Shown here: one piece after another, positions 24,085 to 33,307 of the stretch
Position numbering within the stretch: position 1 is the first letter of the stretch
Layout of the letters: each line of letters opens with the position of its first letter
Program-made: the position numbers and the translations under genes
Assembly (NCBI GenBank): GCA_946541955.1
Contig: CAMNJZ010000005.1
Coordinates: forward strand, 1-51,190
From: an uncultured Lachnospiraceae bacterium
GTDB lineage: Bacteria > Bacillota > Clostridia > Lachnospirales > Lachnospiraceae
Reading direction: 5' to 3'
DNA length: 51,190 nt
The notes under the pieces: generated by a model
Database searches by the model: none
What the model saw: only the letters and a program-made list of their open reading frames with translations
Told to the model about the DNA's origin: nothing

Positions 24085-24148
24085 TGAGACAAGAGAACGT
24101 GGCATAGTTTGGGAATGGATTCCCGGTTATTTATGCATGTTCTTTTTT
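24085..24148 (+). promoter_or_regulatory. Leader terminator/antiterminator before glpP
   Basis: TGAGACAAGAGA (24085-24096) overlaps the start of an intrinsic terminator. The outer arms GAACGTGGCATA (24095-24106) and TATGCATGTTC (24132-24142) pair with one mismatch and one bulge, the inner arms GGGAA/TTCCC (24111-24124) close the loop, and TTTTTT (24143-24148) follows. In Bacillus, GlpP bound to glycerol 3-phosphate prevents termination in glp leaders. The position right before glpP suggests GlpP controls its own operon. The motif returns before the dehydrogenase genes at 27275. Confidence 0.75.
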
Positions 24149-24189
24149 GTTTGCCAAAAATTTATCATGCGCATGGAAAGAGGATTCAT

Positions 24190-24765
24190 ATGAGCAGAGA
24201 ATTTTTAGACAAAATCGAGGCGTCTCCCATCATCGCAGCCGTCAAGGACGACGAGGGGCTCAGCAGATGTCTGACAAGCGGGATCGATATTGTATTCGTT
24301 CTCTATGGAGATATCTGTACGATCCCCGACATCATAAACAGGATCAAAGAGACCGGCCGGACCGCCCTGGTCCATATGGATCTGATCAGCGGCCTGGCGC
24401 CCAAGGATGCTTCCCTGGATTATATCCGCAAGTTTACCAGGGCCGACGGGATCATCACGACCAAGGCCAATCTGATCTCCCATGCAAAAAATCTGGGCTT
24501 TTATACAGTCCTTCGTTACTTTGTTCTTGACAGCATGGCGCTGGAGTCCGTGGAAAAGGGCTCCCGGCACGGCGCTGTACAGCCGGATGTGATTGAGATC
24601 CTTCCCGGCATTCTTCCGGCAAAAATGATCCGCGAATTCAACAGGATCAGCCGGGTCCCGATCATCTGTGGGGGATTGATCCGGGACAAGGAAGACGTCA
24701 TGCAGGCTCTGAAGGGGGGAGCTGCCGCTATTTCGACGACCAACCAGGATGTCTGGTTTCTGTAA
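24190..24765 (+). CDS. glpP: Glycerol-3-phosphate-responsive antiterminator GlpP
   Basis: 191 residues from the ATG at 24190, behind AAAGAGG. It matches the GlpP family of TIM-barrel RNA-binding antiterminators: MSREFLDKIEASPIIAAVKD at the start, LVHMDLISGL, the DGIITTK segment, QPDVIEILPGI and PIICGGLIRDKED. In Bacillus, GlpP bound to glycerol 3-phosphate lets transcription pass leader terminators of glpFK and glpD. Here it is the first gene of the glycerol operon and follows a leader terminator. glpK starts 85 bases downstream. Confidence 0.95.
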   Translation: MSREFLDKIEASPIIAAVKDDEGLSRCLTSGIDIVFVLYGDICTIPDIINRIKETGRTALVHMDLISGLAPKDASLDYIRKFTRADGIITTKANLISHAKNLGFYTVLRYFVLDSMALESVEKGSRHGAVQPDVIEILPGILPAKMIREFNRISRVPIICGGLIRDKEDVMQALKGGAAAISTTNQDVWFL

Positions 24766-24802
24766 CTATGGAAGCAGCTGCCGTGGGGGCAGTTCTTCAT
24801 AA

Positions 24803-26347
<1,545 letters not shown>

Positions 26348-26385
26348 GCAGAGTCTTCTCTACCATAACTGAATAGTGTGAATCA

Positions 26386-26416
26386 CCCCGGCGCCGGAAT
26401 AGGGCCGGCGCCGGGG
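26386..26416 (+). other. Strong GC hairpin between glpK and glpF
   Basis: A perfect 12-bp stem, CCCCGGCGCCGG / CCGGCGCCGGGG, with a seven-base loop and no T-run. It is unlikely to be an efficient terminator and may protect the glpK end of the message or reduce the amount of distal message. Confidence 0.7.
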
Positions 26417-26494
26417 CTCAGATATGATCCATTAACCAGAAGGCGTTCATGATTCAGGACCCTTCCACAATTTCATTACCAAGGGGGTATAACA

Positions 26495-27202
26495 ATGCAG
26501 GCTTATTTAGCAGAATTTATCGGAACAGCAATGCTGGTTCTTCTGGGCGACGGCGTATGCTGCAACATCAGCCTTAACAAATCCGGCATGAAGGGCGGCA
26601 ACACCGTTCACATCCTGATCGGCTGGGGCATGGCCGTTATGGTTCCCGCTTTCTCCTTCGGCGCTATGTCCGGAGCACACTTCAATCCCGCTGTTACCAT
26701 CGGCGCTGCCATGCGCGGCGGCATGTCCTGGGGCCAGGTTCCCGGCTATATCATTGCACAGATGCTGGGCGGCTTTGTCGGCGCAGCCATCCTGATCTTC
26801 CTCTATGGCGATCACATCAAGGCTACCGATGACGATGCAACCATCCGCGGCTGCTTCTGCACAGGCCCTTCCATCAGAAACACTGTTCTGAACTTTGCTT
26901 CTGAATTCGTAGCAACCTTCGTCCTGGTCTTCACCCTGGCTTCCATTCCTGCAGAGGCAGGCGCAAGCGGTGCAAGCTGGATCCTGGTTTACGGCGTCAT
27001 CGTAGCATGCGGCGCTTCCTTCGGCGGCCTGACCGGCTATGCTATGAACGCAGCAAGAGACGCAGCTCCCCGTTTCGCTTATCAGGTCCTTGCTCCCGAT
27101 AAGGGCAAAAAGGATCCCGACTGGGCTTATGGCTGGATCCCCGTAGTGGCTCCCATCTGCGGCTCTGTGGTTGCTTCTCTGCTTTACATGGCAATCCACT
27201 GA
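26495..27202 (+). CDS. glpF: Glycerol uptake facilitator (aquaglyceroporin)
   Basis: 235 residues with six membrane segments of the MIP family. The first pore motif is normal (HFNPAV, 64-66). The second is NAARD (185-189) instead of NPARD, with the selectivity-filter Arg188 retained. It is placed after glpK and behind AAGGGGG, matching a role in passive glycerol entry. The protein is somewhat short compared with E. coli GlpF because loops are compact. The gene shares the biased codon use of glpK. Confidence 0.95.
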   Translation: MQAYLAEFIGTAMLVLLGDGVCCNISLNKSGMKGGNTVHILIGWGMAVMVPAFSFGAMSGAHFNPAVTIGAAMRGGMSWGQVPGYIIAQMLGGFVGAAILIFLYGDHIKATDDDATIRGCFCTGPSIRNTVLNFASEFVATFVLVFTLASIPAEAGASGASWILVYGVIVACGASFGGLTGYAMNAARDAAPRFAYQVLAPDKGKKDPDWAYGWIPVVAPICGSVVASLLYMAIH

Positions 27203-27274
27203 TCAGCAAATGATCCAAACTGGCAGATCAGCTTTCTGAAAGATCCGTCATTGTTAATTGAATCCTGGTTTAGC

Positions 27275-27324
27275 TGAGATTAGAGAGGCGGCGGATATAA
27301 AAGATGTCCTCCGCCTCTTTTTTA
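27275..27324 (+). promoter_or_regulatory. Terminator after glpF with GlpP-like motif
   Basis: TGAGATTAGAGA (27275-27286) overlaps the 5' arm of a strong intrinsic terminator: AGAGGCGGCGGA (27284-27295) with TCCTCCGCCTCT (27307-27318), one G-U pair, then TTTTTT. The motif and its placement match the glpP leader, so this may be a second GlpP-controlled terminator regulating read-through into the dehydrogenase genes rather than a plain operon end. Confidence 0.75.
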
Positions 27325-27396
27325 TCCGATTTAACGTTTCTTTTGGGGCGCTAAATCACAAGACAAACGATACATATCCTGAAAGGAGATGAGTAC

Positions 27397-28857
27397 GTGA
27401 TTTACGATGTAATTATCATAGGCGCAGGCGTTACAGGCTCAGCCGTTGCAAGGGAGCTTTCCCGTTATAACCTGAATGCCTGTGTCCTGGAAAAAGAAGA
27501 AGATGTATGCTGCGGGACTTCCAAGGCAAACAGCGCCATCGTACATGCCGGTTTTGACGCTGCAGAGGGTTCTCTGATGGCCAAAATGAATGTAAGGGGC
27601 AATGAAATGATGGGCGATCTGGCAAGAGATCTGGATATCCCCTTCAAGAGAAACGGCGCCATGGTCGTCTGTATTCACGAGTCCGAGATCGGGGGCCTCA
27701 AGACCCTGTATGACAGGGGCATTGCCAACGGCGTCAAGGAGCTTCGTCTCTTAAACAGAGAAGAATGCCTGGCCCTGGAGCCCAATCTGTCCGAAAAGGT
27801 GGTCGGCGCTCTCTATGCGCCCACCAGCGGCATTATCTGTCCTTTCATGCTCAACATCGCCATGGCGGAGAACGCCAATGTGAACGGAGTGGATTTCTTC
27901 TTCAACACCAAGGTGGAAGCCTTCAAATATGAAGACGAGATCTGGAAGATCCGCACCAACAACGGCGAATACAAGACCCGTTATGTGATCAACGCAGCCG
28001 GTGTCTACGCCGATGTCCTCCACAACATGGTCAGCGAAAAGAAGATCCACATCACGCCCAGGCGCGGCGACTACTGCCTGCTGGACAAGGAAGTCGGCGG
28101 CCATGTATCCTGCACCATCTTCCCTCAGCCTACCAAGCTGGGCAAGGGCGTTCTGGTATCTCCCACTGTCCACGGCAACCTGATCGTCGGGCCCACCGCT
28201 GTGGACATTGAAAACAGAGAAGGCAACAACACCACCGCCGCAGGCATCGCAGACCTGATCGCCAAGGCAGGCGACCATGTCCGCAACCTGCCCATCCGCA
28301 AGGTCATCACCTCCTTCGCCGGCCTTCGTGCCCATGAAGACCACCATGAATTCATCATCGGCGAAGTCGAGGACGCTCCTCACTTCATTGACTGCGCAGG
28401 CATTGAGTCTCCCGGTCTGACCTCCTCTCCTGCCATCGGCGAATATGTCGGTGCCATGATGAAGGAAAAGATGGGCCTGACCGAAAAAGACAACTGGATC
28501 GGCACCAGAAAGGGCATCCGTTCCACAGAAGGTCTGTCCGTAGAAGAACGCAACGAGATGATCCGGGAGAATCCCGCATACGGCCAGATTATCTGCCGCT
28601 GCGAGTCCATTACCGAAGGCGAGATCCTGGACGCCATCCACAGGCCTCTGGGCGCCCGTTCCCTGGACGGCGTAAAGCGCCGCACCAGAGCAGGCATGGG
28701 CAGATGCCAGGCCGGCTTCTGTTCTCCCCGTGTCATGGAAATCCTGCATCGTGAACTCGGTCTCTCCTATGAGGAGCTCACCAAGTCCGGCGGCAGATCC
28801 AATCTTGTCATCGGCAGGACCAAGGATGCCGCAGCCAATGCAAAGGAGGTGGAATGA
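27397..28857 (+). CDS. GlpA-like anaerobic glycerol-3-phosphate dehydrogenase subunit
   Basis: 486 residues. The N-terminal FAD-binding fold (IIIGAGVTGSAVAREL, about 5-20) and the DAO/GlpA-type body (CCGTSKANSAIVHAGFD) are followed by a C-terminal BFD-like domain (about 395-450) whose cysteines, CRC and CQAGFC, would bind a [2Fe-2S] cluster. It probably oxidises glycerol 3-phosphate to dihydroxyacetone phosphate and passes electrons to the next protein. It starts with GTG behind AAAGGAG. It overlaps the next gene by four bases, forming a three-gene module with the flavoprotein and the DUF1667 protein. Confidence 0.92.
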   Translation: MIYDVIIIGAGVTGSAVARELSRYNLNACVLEKEEDVCCGTSKANSAIVHAGFDAAEGSLMAKMNVRGNEMMGDLARDLDIPFKRNGAMVVCIHESEIGGLKTLYDRGIANGVKELRLLNREECLALEPNLSEKVVGALYAPTSGIICPFMLNIAMAENANVNGVDFFFNTKVEAFKYEDEIWKIRTNNGEYKTRYVINAAGVYADVLHNMVSEKKIHITPRRGDYCLLDKEVGGHVSCTIFPQPTKLGKGVLVSPTVHGNLIVGPTAVDIENREGNNTTAAGIADLIAKAGDHVRNLPIRKVITSFAGLRAHEDHHEFIIGEVEDAPHFIDCAGIESPGLTSSPAIGEYVGAMMKEKMGLTEKDNWIGTRKGIRSTEGLSVEERNEMIRENPAYGQIICRCESITEGEILDAIHRPLGARSLDGVKRRTRAGMGRCQAGFCSPRVMEILHRELGLSYEELTKSGGRSNLVIGRTKDAAANAKEVE

Positions 28858-30125
28858 TGACTCATTATGATATCGTGATCGTCGGCGGCGGTCCCGCTGG
28901 TCTTGCGGCAGCTGTTTCCGCAAAGAAGAGCGGCATTGATTCTATTCTGATTCTGGAAAGAGACAACGAGCTCGGCGGCATCCTGAATCAGTGCATCCAC
29001 AACGGTTTCGGTCTCCATACCTTCAAGGAAGAGCTGACCGGTCCCGAGTATGCATCCCGTTTTATCAAGCAGGTCCTGGACCTGGGCATCGAATATAAGC
29101 TCCATACCATGGTCATGGATATCTCCCATGACAAGGTCGTCACCGCCATGAACCGCCAGGAAGGCATGTTCCAGATCCAGGCAGGGGCCGTGATCCTGGC
29201 CATGGGCTGCAGAGAGCGTCCCAGAGGCGCCCTGAACATCCCCGGCTATCGTCCCGCAGGCATTTATTCTGCCGGCACCGCCCAGCGTCTGGTCAACATC
29301 GAAGGCTATATGCCCGGCCGTGAGGTCGTCATCCTGGGTTCCGGCGATATCGGCCTGATCATGGCAAGACGTATGACCCTGGAAGGCGCCAAGGTCAAGG
29401 TCGTGGCAGAGCTCATGCCCTATTCCGGCGGTCTGAAGAGAAATATCGTCCAGTGTCTGGATGACTTCGGCATTCCGCTCAAGCTCTCCCATACCGTTGT
29501 CGACATCGAAGGCAAGGACAGAGTCAGGGCCGTCACCATCGCCGAAGTGGATTCCCACAACAAGCCCATCCCCGGCACCGAGGAGCGCTATGAATGCGAC
29601 ACCCTCCTTCTCTCCTGCGGTCTGATCCCTGAAAACGAGCTGTCCCGCAGCGCCGGCGTGGAAATGAGCCCCATCACCAGCGGCCCCATTGTCAATGAGT
29701 CTCTGGAGACCAACATCCCCGGCGTATTTGCCGCCGGCAATGTCCTGCATGTCCATGACCTGGTCGACTATGTTTCCGAGGAAGCCACCAGGGCCGGCGC
29801 CAACGCCGCCAAATATGTCAAGGCCGGCTGCAAGTCTCCCGCTGCGGAGAAGATCATTGAGATCGCCGCTGTCCAGGGCGCGCGTTATACCGTTCCCACC
29901 ACGATCAACCTTGCAAATATGGATGACCTCCTGACTGTCCGCTTCCGCGTCGGCGCCGTCTTCAAGAACAGCTATGTCAGCGTTTACTATGATGACGAAA
30001 GAGTCCAGCACCAGAAGAAACGGATCATGGCTCCCGGCGAAATGGAGCAGATCATTCTTCAGAAGAAGAAACTGGCAGACTATCCGGATCTGAAGACCAT
30101 CACCATTAAGATCGAGCAGGAATAA
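28854..30125 (+). CDS. NAD(P)/FAD-dependent oxidoreductase (GlpB/NoxB-like partner)
   Basis: 423 residues with two dinucleotide folds: FAD at the start (IVIVGGGPAGLAAAVSA) and a second GxGxxG at about residue 160 (VVILGSGDIGLIMARRM), plus ATNxP-like and GVFAAGN signatures. This is the pyridine-nucleotide-disulphide oxidoreductase fold without a redox-active CxxC. As the partner of the GlpA-like subunit it probably transfers electrons between glycerol 3-phosphate oxidation and an NAD(P) or other carrier. The start overlaps the upstream stop (ATGA); a second ATG three bases later is equally possible. AGGAGG is upstream. Confidence 0.9.
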   Translation: MMTHYDIVIVGGGPAGLAAAVSAKKSGIDSILILERDNELGGILNQCIHNGFGLHTFKEELTGPEYASRFIKQVLDLGIEYKLHTMVMDISHDKVVTAMNRQEGMFQIQAGAVILAMGCRERPRGALNIPGYRPAGIYSAGTAQRLVNIEGYMPGREVVILGSGDIGLIMARRMTLEGAKVKVVAELMPYSGGLKRNIVQCLDDFGIPLKLSHTVVDIEGKDRVRAVTIAEVDSHNKPIPGTEERYECDTLLLSCGLIPENELSRSAGVEMSPITSGPIVNESLETNIPGVFAAGNVLHVHDLVDYVSEEATRAGANAAKYVKAGCKSPAAEKIIEIAAVQGARYTVPTTINLANMDDLLTVRFRVGAVFKNSYVSVYYDDERVQHQKKRIMAPGEMEQIILQKKKLADYPDLKTITIKIEQE

Positions 30126-30140
30126 GAAAGGGGTAGGAAA

Positions 30141-30521
30141 ATGGAAAAAAGAGATTTAACCTGTATCGGCTGCCCCATGGGCTGCCAGATCACAGTCGAG
30201 CTGGAAAAGAAAGAGGGCGGAGAAATTGAAGTTCTCAGCGTCAAGGGCAATACCTGCGCCATCGGCGACAGATATGCAAGAAATGAAGTGACCCATCCTG
30301 AGCGTACTGTGACCTCCACTGTCGTCGTTTCCGGCGGCAAGCTCCACAGGGCCTCCGTCAAGACCGCTTCCAACATTCCCAAGGACAAGATCTTTGCCTG
30401 CATGGAAGCCATTGACAAGGTCTGCATCAAGGCGCCCGTCGCCATTGGGGACGTCGTCATCGAGGATGTCTGCGGCACCGGCGTCAATGTCGTTGCGACA
30501 AGGAATGTGCCTGTCGCCTGA
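30141..30521 (+). CDS. DUF1667 cysteine-rich protein
   Basis: 126 residues. The start is Cys-rich, CIGCPMGC (8-15), with a further Cys at about 42 (GNTCAIG), so an Fe-S or metal site is likely. The rest is beta-rich. The family nearly always follows the two flavoproteins in clostridial glp modules, where it is thought to be a third subunit of the dehydrogenase. It begins 15 bases after the preceding stop, behind AAAGGGG, and ends the operon. Confidence 0.9.
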   Translation: MEKRDLTCIGCPMGCQITVELEKKEGGEIEVLSVKGNTCAIGDRYARNEVTHPERTVTSTVVVSGGKLHRASVKTASNIPKDKIFACMEAIDKVCIKAPVAIGDVVIEDVCGTGVNVVATRNVPVA

Positions 30522-30608
30522 TCTTCGTTTGAAAGCTGCTTTGGGGATTTAGAGCAGTATTTCTTCTTAAACCATAGCAAGGGCATGGCTGCCGGGGGGC
30601 AGCCGCGC

Positions 30609-30649
30609 CAAAAAAAGCTTTGCATCCGCGCGGGTGCAAAGCTTTTTTG
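30609..30649. terminator. Terminator between the glp operon and the lipase gene
   Basis: AAAAAAGCTTTGCA / TGCAAAGCTTTTTT form a long stem with an eight-base loop and T-runs in both directions, serving the two convergent units. Confidence 0.92.
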
Positions 30650-30662
30650 TTACGAATCCTTA

Positions 30663-31607
30663 TTATAAATCTTCTCTGTGTTCCTCCAGCCAGGCCAGGA
30701 TGTCCCGGTCCACAATGTCATGGTCCAGTTCATTGAGGATCTCATGCCGCATGCCGGGATAGAGGGTCATGGAAATATTGGTGACGCCGTTCTTCAGATA
30801 CTGCTGATAGACCTTCCTGACGCCCTTTCCGTAGCCGCCCACCGGGTCTTCCTCGCCCGATACCATGAAAATGGGCAGGTCGAAGGGGATCATCTGTATG
30901 TTGGCCTTTCGGGATGCCGCCTCCATGCCCCGGAACATGTGATAATAGCCGTTCACGGTGAAGCGGAAGGTGTCCCAGGGATGGGACTTGTAGGCGTCTA
31001 CGATGGCCGTATCATGGCTGAGCCAGTCGCAGTCCGTCCTGGGATTTTTGATCTTTTTATTGTTCTGGCCCAGGGCCATCTGGAAAAGGAGGGTGCTCCG
31101 GTAGCGCCAGCCCCTGGCCCTGGCGATCCTTGTGCAGAGCTGCTCTCCGCTCTTTAAGGTCGCCATGGGGATGTAGCCGGTCCCCATGATAATGGCGCCG
31201 GTCAGCTCATTGCCGAACCGGGTAATATACTGTCTGACCAGAAAGGAGCCCATGCTGTGGCCCAGGATAAAGTAGGGCACGCCGGGGAACTTGGCCCTTG
31301 TGTGTCTGTGCAGGCGGCGGATATCCCCGATCAGGCAGGCGTTGCCGTCCCCTTCGGCGAAAAAGCCGTGGTCCTCCTCCCGGCAGACAGAAGCGCCGTG
31401 TCCCAGATGGTCATGCCCGATGACCAGATAGCCCTGGTCGCTCAGAAATCTGGCAAACCTGTCATAGCGGCCGATGAATTCCACCATGCCGTGAACGATC
31501 TGGACCACGCCACGGATCTCCGATTTCTTTGTATGATCCGGAATCCAGACCATGCCGTGGATCCTGGTCCTTTTGTCACTGGATTTGTAGGTAAAGTTCT
31601 TTCTCAT
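30663..31607 (-). CDS. Alpha/beta hydrolase, monoacylglycerol lipase/lysophospholipase type
   Basis: 314 residues from the ATG at 31607, behind GGGAGGA. The Hydrolase_4 (serine aminopeptidase S33) pattern is clear: VQIVHGMVEFIGRYDRFARFL near residue 37, the nucleophile elbow GHSMGSF, Asp in SGEEDPVGG and His in GMRHEILNE. It should hydrolyse monoacylglycerol or lysophospholipid esters in the cytosol. It lies next to the glycerol module, which would use the glycerol released, but on the opposite strand. The lipoprotein gene upstream is probably co-transcribed (28-base gap). Confidence 0.92.
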   Translation of the reverse strand: MRKNFTYKSSDKRTRIHGMVWIPDHTKKSEIRGVVQIVHGMVEFIGRYDRFARFLSDQGYLVIGHDHLGHGASVCREEDHGFFAEGDGNACLIGDIRRLHRHTRAKFPGVPYFILGHSMGSFLVRQYITRFGNELTGAIIMGTGYIPMATLKSGEQLCTRIARARGWRYRSTLLFQMALGQNNKKIKNPRTDCDWLSHDTAIVDAYKSHPWDTFRFTVNGYYHMFRGMEAASRKANIQMIPFDLPIFMVSGEEDPVGGYGKGVRKVYQQYLKNGVTNISMTLYPGMRHEILNELDHDIVDRDILAWLEEHREDL

Positions 31608-31635
31608 GCTGTCCTCCCTGCCTGCTGTATGCCGG

Positions 31636-32205
31636 TCATTTCTGTCCTGCTTCCTCCTGGGTCTCTTCCCCCACCTTGCGGCCGGCCTTGATCTCAAAAA
31701 GGCCGGGCAGGAGCTGCCAGAGCCTGCCGTCGCTTTCCAGTACGTAGTTCTGTCCCTCGATATTGATGATGGAAGCCGACTCAAAGGTAAAGGAGCAGTC
31801 CCTTCCGTCCTGCAGTTCAAAATTGATCCTGCAGCGGGATCGGTTGTCCTGCCTGCCCAGCTGTCCTACGACGATCATGTTGGTCATGGCGTGGTAGACT
31901 CTGCGGATCTCGTCCGGATCCTCCAGAACGGTGGTATATTCATCCATCAGGACTTCCTGCTTTTCATAGTCCTCGTCATATTCCAGAGAATAGTACTGAC
32001 AGGTCATTTTTGCAGGAATATTGCCGTCCGCCATGTCTCTTACCAGCTGCTGCTGGGCGGAACGGTTGTCGAAAATAAAAAGAAACCAGTCCACATTGTC
32101 CTGCTGGCCCGCAGAGACCTGGTCCTCCGAGGATGTCCTTCCCCTGCAGGCACAAAGGCTGCAGGCAAGCAGAAGGCAGATCAGGACCTTGTAGAAGCTG
32201 CGCAT
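31636..32205 (-). CDS. Putative lipoprotein
   Basis: 189 residues. The signal peptide ends in a lipobox (SLCAC) giving lipidated Cys20. The mature part is acidic at first (EDQVSAGQQDNVDW), then beta-rich with a regular alternating pattern (RCRINFELQDGRDCSFTFES). No family recognised. GGAGGTGAT precedes the start. It heads the transcript that includes the lipase-like gene. Confidence 0.8.
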   Translation of the reverse strand: MRSFYKVLICLLLACSLCACRGRTSSEDQVSAGQQDNVDWFLFIFDNRSAQQQLVRDMADGNIPAKMTCQYYSLEYDEDYEKQEVLMDEYTTVLEDPDEIRRVYHAMTNMIVVGQLGRQDNRSRCRINFELQDGRDCSFTFESASIINIEGQNYVLESDGRLWQLLPGLFEIKAGRKVGEETQEEAGQK

Positions 32206-32311
32206 AAGATCACCTCCATCTCAGATTCATTATAAACAATCGTCCGGCAAAACTCCACCTCTTATTCAGAGGGAGGGGCACGGCAGCGCATGCCTGCGGA
32301 ATCCTCTGTTC

Positions 32312-32442
32312 TGAGCCATGCCCGTACCTCACGGCGTATGCCGTTCGGTGATGCGGCATTCGCCGTATGCTGTCATTCTGTCAAACAGCCTTTCGAGAGC
32401 AAGCTCTCGATGGCGTATGACAGAATGACAGCGCATGGCTCA
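32312..32442. repeat. Nested inverted-repeat element
   Basis: Three perfect or near-perfect arms are nested: outer TGAGCCATGC (32312-32321) / GCATGGCTCA (32433-32442), inner TGTCATTCTGTCA (32371-32383) / TGACAGAATGACA (32418-32430), and a tip CGAGAG/CTCTCG. A side hairpin, CGGCGTATGCCG / CGGCATTCGCCG (32332-32365), fills the left half. Either strand would fold into a large branched hairpin. No open frame fits. It resembles a MITE-like or REP-like intergenic element, but no target duplication is evident. It accounts for most of the 331-base gap. Confidence 0.75.
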
Positions 32443-32451
32443 TTACTCGCA

Positions 32452-32483
32452 CAAAAAATGCCGGGCCTGCGCGGCCCGGCACA
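32452..32483 (-). terminator. Terminator of hsp20
   Basis: On the minus strand GTGCCGGGCC / GGCCCGGCA form a GC-rich stem followed by TTTTTTG, 54 bases after the hsp20 stop. Confidence 0.85.
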
Positions 32484-32536
32484 AAAGCTGGTATTTTTAT
32501 TGTATCCGCATTGGAGGGTGCGGTTTTCCCTGTTCC

Positions 32537-33001
32537 TTATTCGATGGCGATGAAGTGGTTTTCTTCCACCTTCTGCTGCTGCTCCTTCTTGGGAAGGGTG
32601 ATGTTCAGGACGCCGTCCTCAAATTTCGCCTTGATGTCTTCCTGCTTCATGTCCTCGCCTACAAAGTAGCTTCTGGACATGCTGCCGGAATAACGCTCTC
32701 TGCGAAGGTATTTGCCGGTCTTTTTGTCCTTCTCGTTCTCCTCCAGGCCCTTGGCTGCGGATACAGTCAGGTAGCCGTCCTTGAGCTCAAGCTTGATCTC
32801 CTCTTTCTTGAAGCCAGGCAGATCGACTGCGATCTCATAGCCTGTTTCATGTTCCCTGACGTCTGTCTTCATGATGCGGCCGGCATGTCCGCCGTACAGC
32901 TTCTTCTCCACGTTGGATGCAGCGGGAACTTCGAATGCAGGATAAAAGAAATTGTCAAATGTATCAAATAAATCATTGCCGAAAATGCTGGGAAGTAACA
33001 T
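32537..33001 (-). CDS. hsp20: Hsp20/alpha-crystallin small heat shock protein
   Basis: 154 residues. A variable N-terminus rich in Phe (FDTFDNFFYP), the alpha-crystallin domain (about 44-145) with DLPGFKKEEIKLELKDGYLTV and the FEDGVLNITLPK strand, and a short tail. It holds denatured proteins for refolding. It is controlled by an HrcA-type CIRCE operator overlapping its promoter. The leader is about 130 bases and AAAGGAGA is the ribosome binding site. The DnaJ-like gene at 38209 has no CIRCE, so the two chaperones are controlled separately. Confidence 0.96.
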   Translation of the reverse strand: MLLPSIFGNDLFDTFDNFFYPAFEVPAASNVEKKLYGGHAGRIMKTDVREHETGYEIAVDLPGFKKEEIKLELKDGYLTVSAAKGLEENEKDKKTGKYLRRERYSGSMSRSYFVGEDMKQEDIKAKFEDGVLNITLPKKEQQQKVEENHFIAIE

Positions 33002-33135
33002 GGTATTTATCTCCTTTCAAATCATTGAATTTTTGTTTTATTCGGGCATCGGGACCGGACCTCCGCTCTCTGTCGGATCAGGACCTGCCTCCTTTCGGTT
33101 GCATCCGTTCTATCCGTTCCCTTTGTTCTATGTGT

Positions 33136-33164
33136 AATATAGCACGCATTATTAGCACTGTCAA
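33136..33164 (-). promoter_or_regulatory. hsp20 promoter
   Basis: On the minus strand a perfect TTGACA (33159-33164), 17 bases and TATATT (33136-33141). The -35 falls inside the CIRCE operator, so repressor binding would exclude polymerase. Confidence 0.85.
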
Positions 33165-33178
33165 TATGTGAGTGCTAA
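33152..33178. promoter_or_regulatory. CIRCE operator (HrcA site)
   Basis: TTAGCACTG - nine bases - GAGTGCTAA (33152-33160 and 33170-33178) matches the CIRCE consensus in 17 of 18 arm positions. HrcA repressor binds such sites and releases them on heat shock; hrcA is not in the window. Confidence 0.93.
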
Positions 33179-33307
33179 TTCTTTAAGAACTATTTTTCGT
33201 TTGAATCTACACGCTTATTCGATTTTACTTATGGCCGAACTGGGCCTATAATGAAGACTGCTGAGCAGCCCCCCTGCTCGAATACCAATGAAAAGAGGAT
33301 CAAAACC

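Noticed and set aside
26386-26416. Hairpin between glpK and glpF as an operon terminator
   Set aside because: A very stable stem but no T-run, and glpF lies close behind in the same orientation.
30663-31820. Longer start for the lipase gene
   Set aside because: The first 71 codons are rich in Arg and Ser with no homology or ribosome binding site, and overlap the lipoprotein gene; the ATG at 31607 has GGGAGGA.
33251-33307. Upstream start for the antiporter
   Set aside because: The extra residues are polar and would precede a membrane helix without a ribosome binding site; AGAGG supports 33308.
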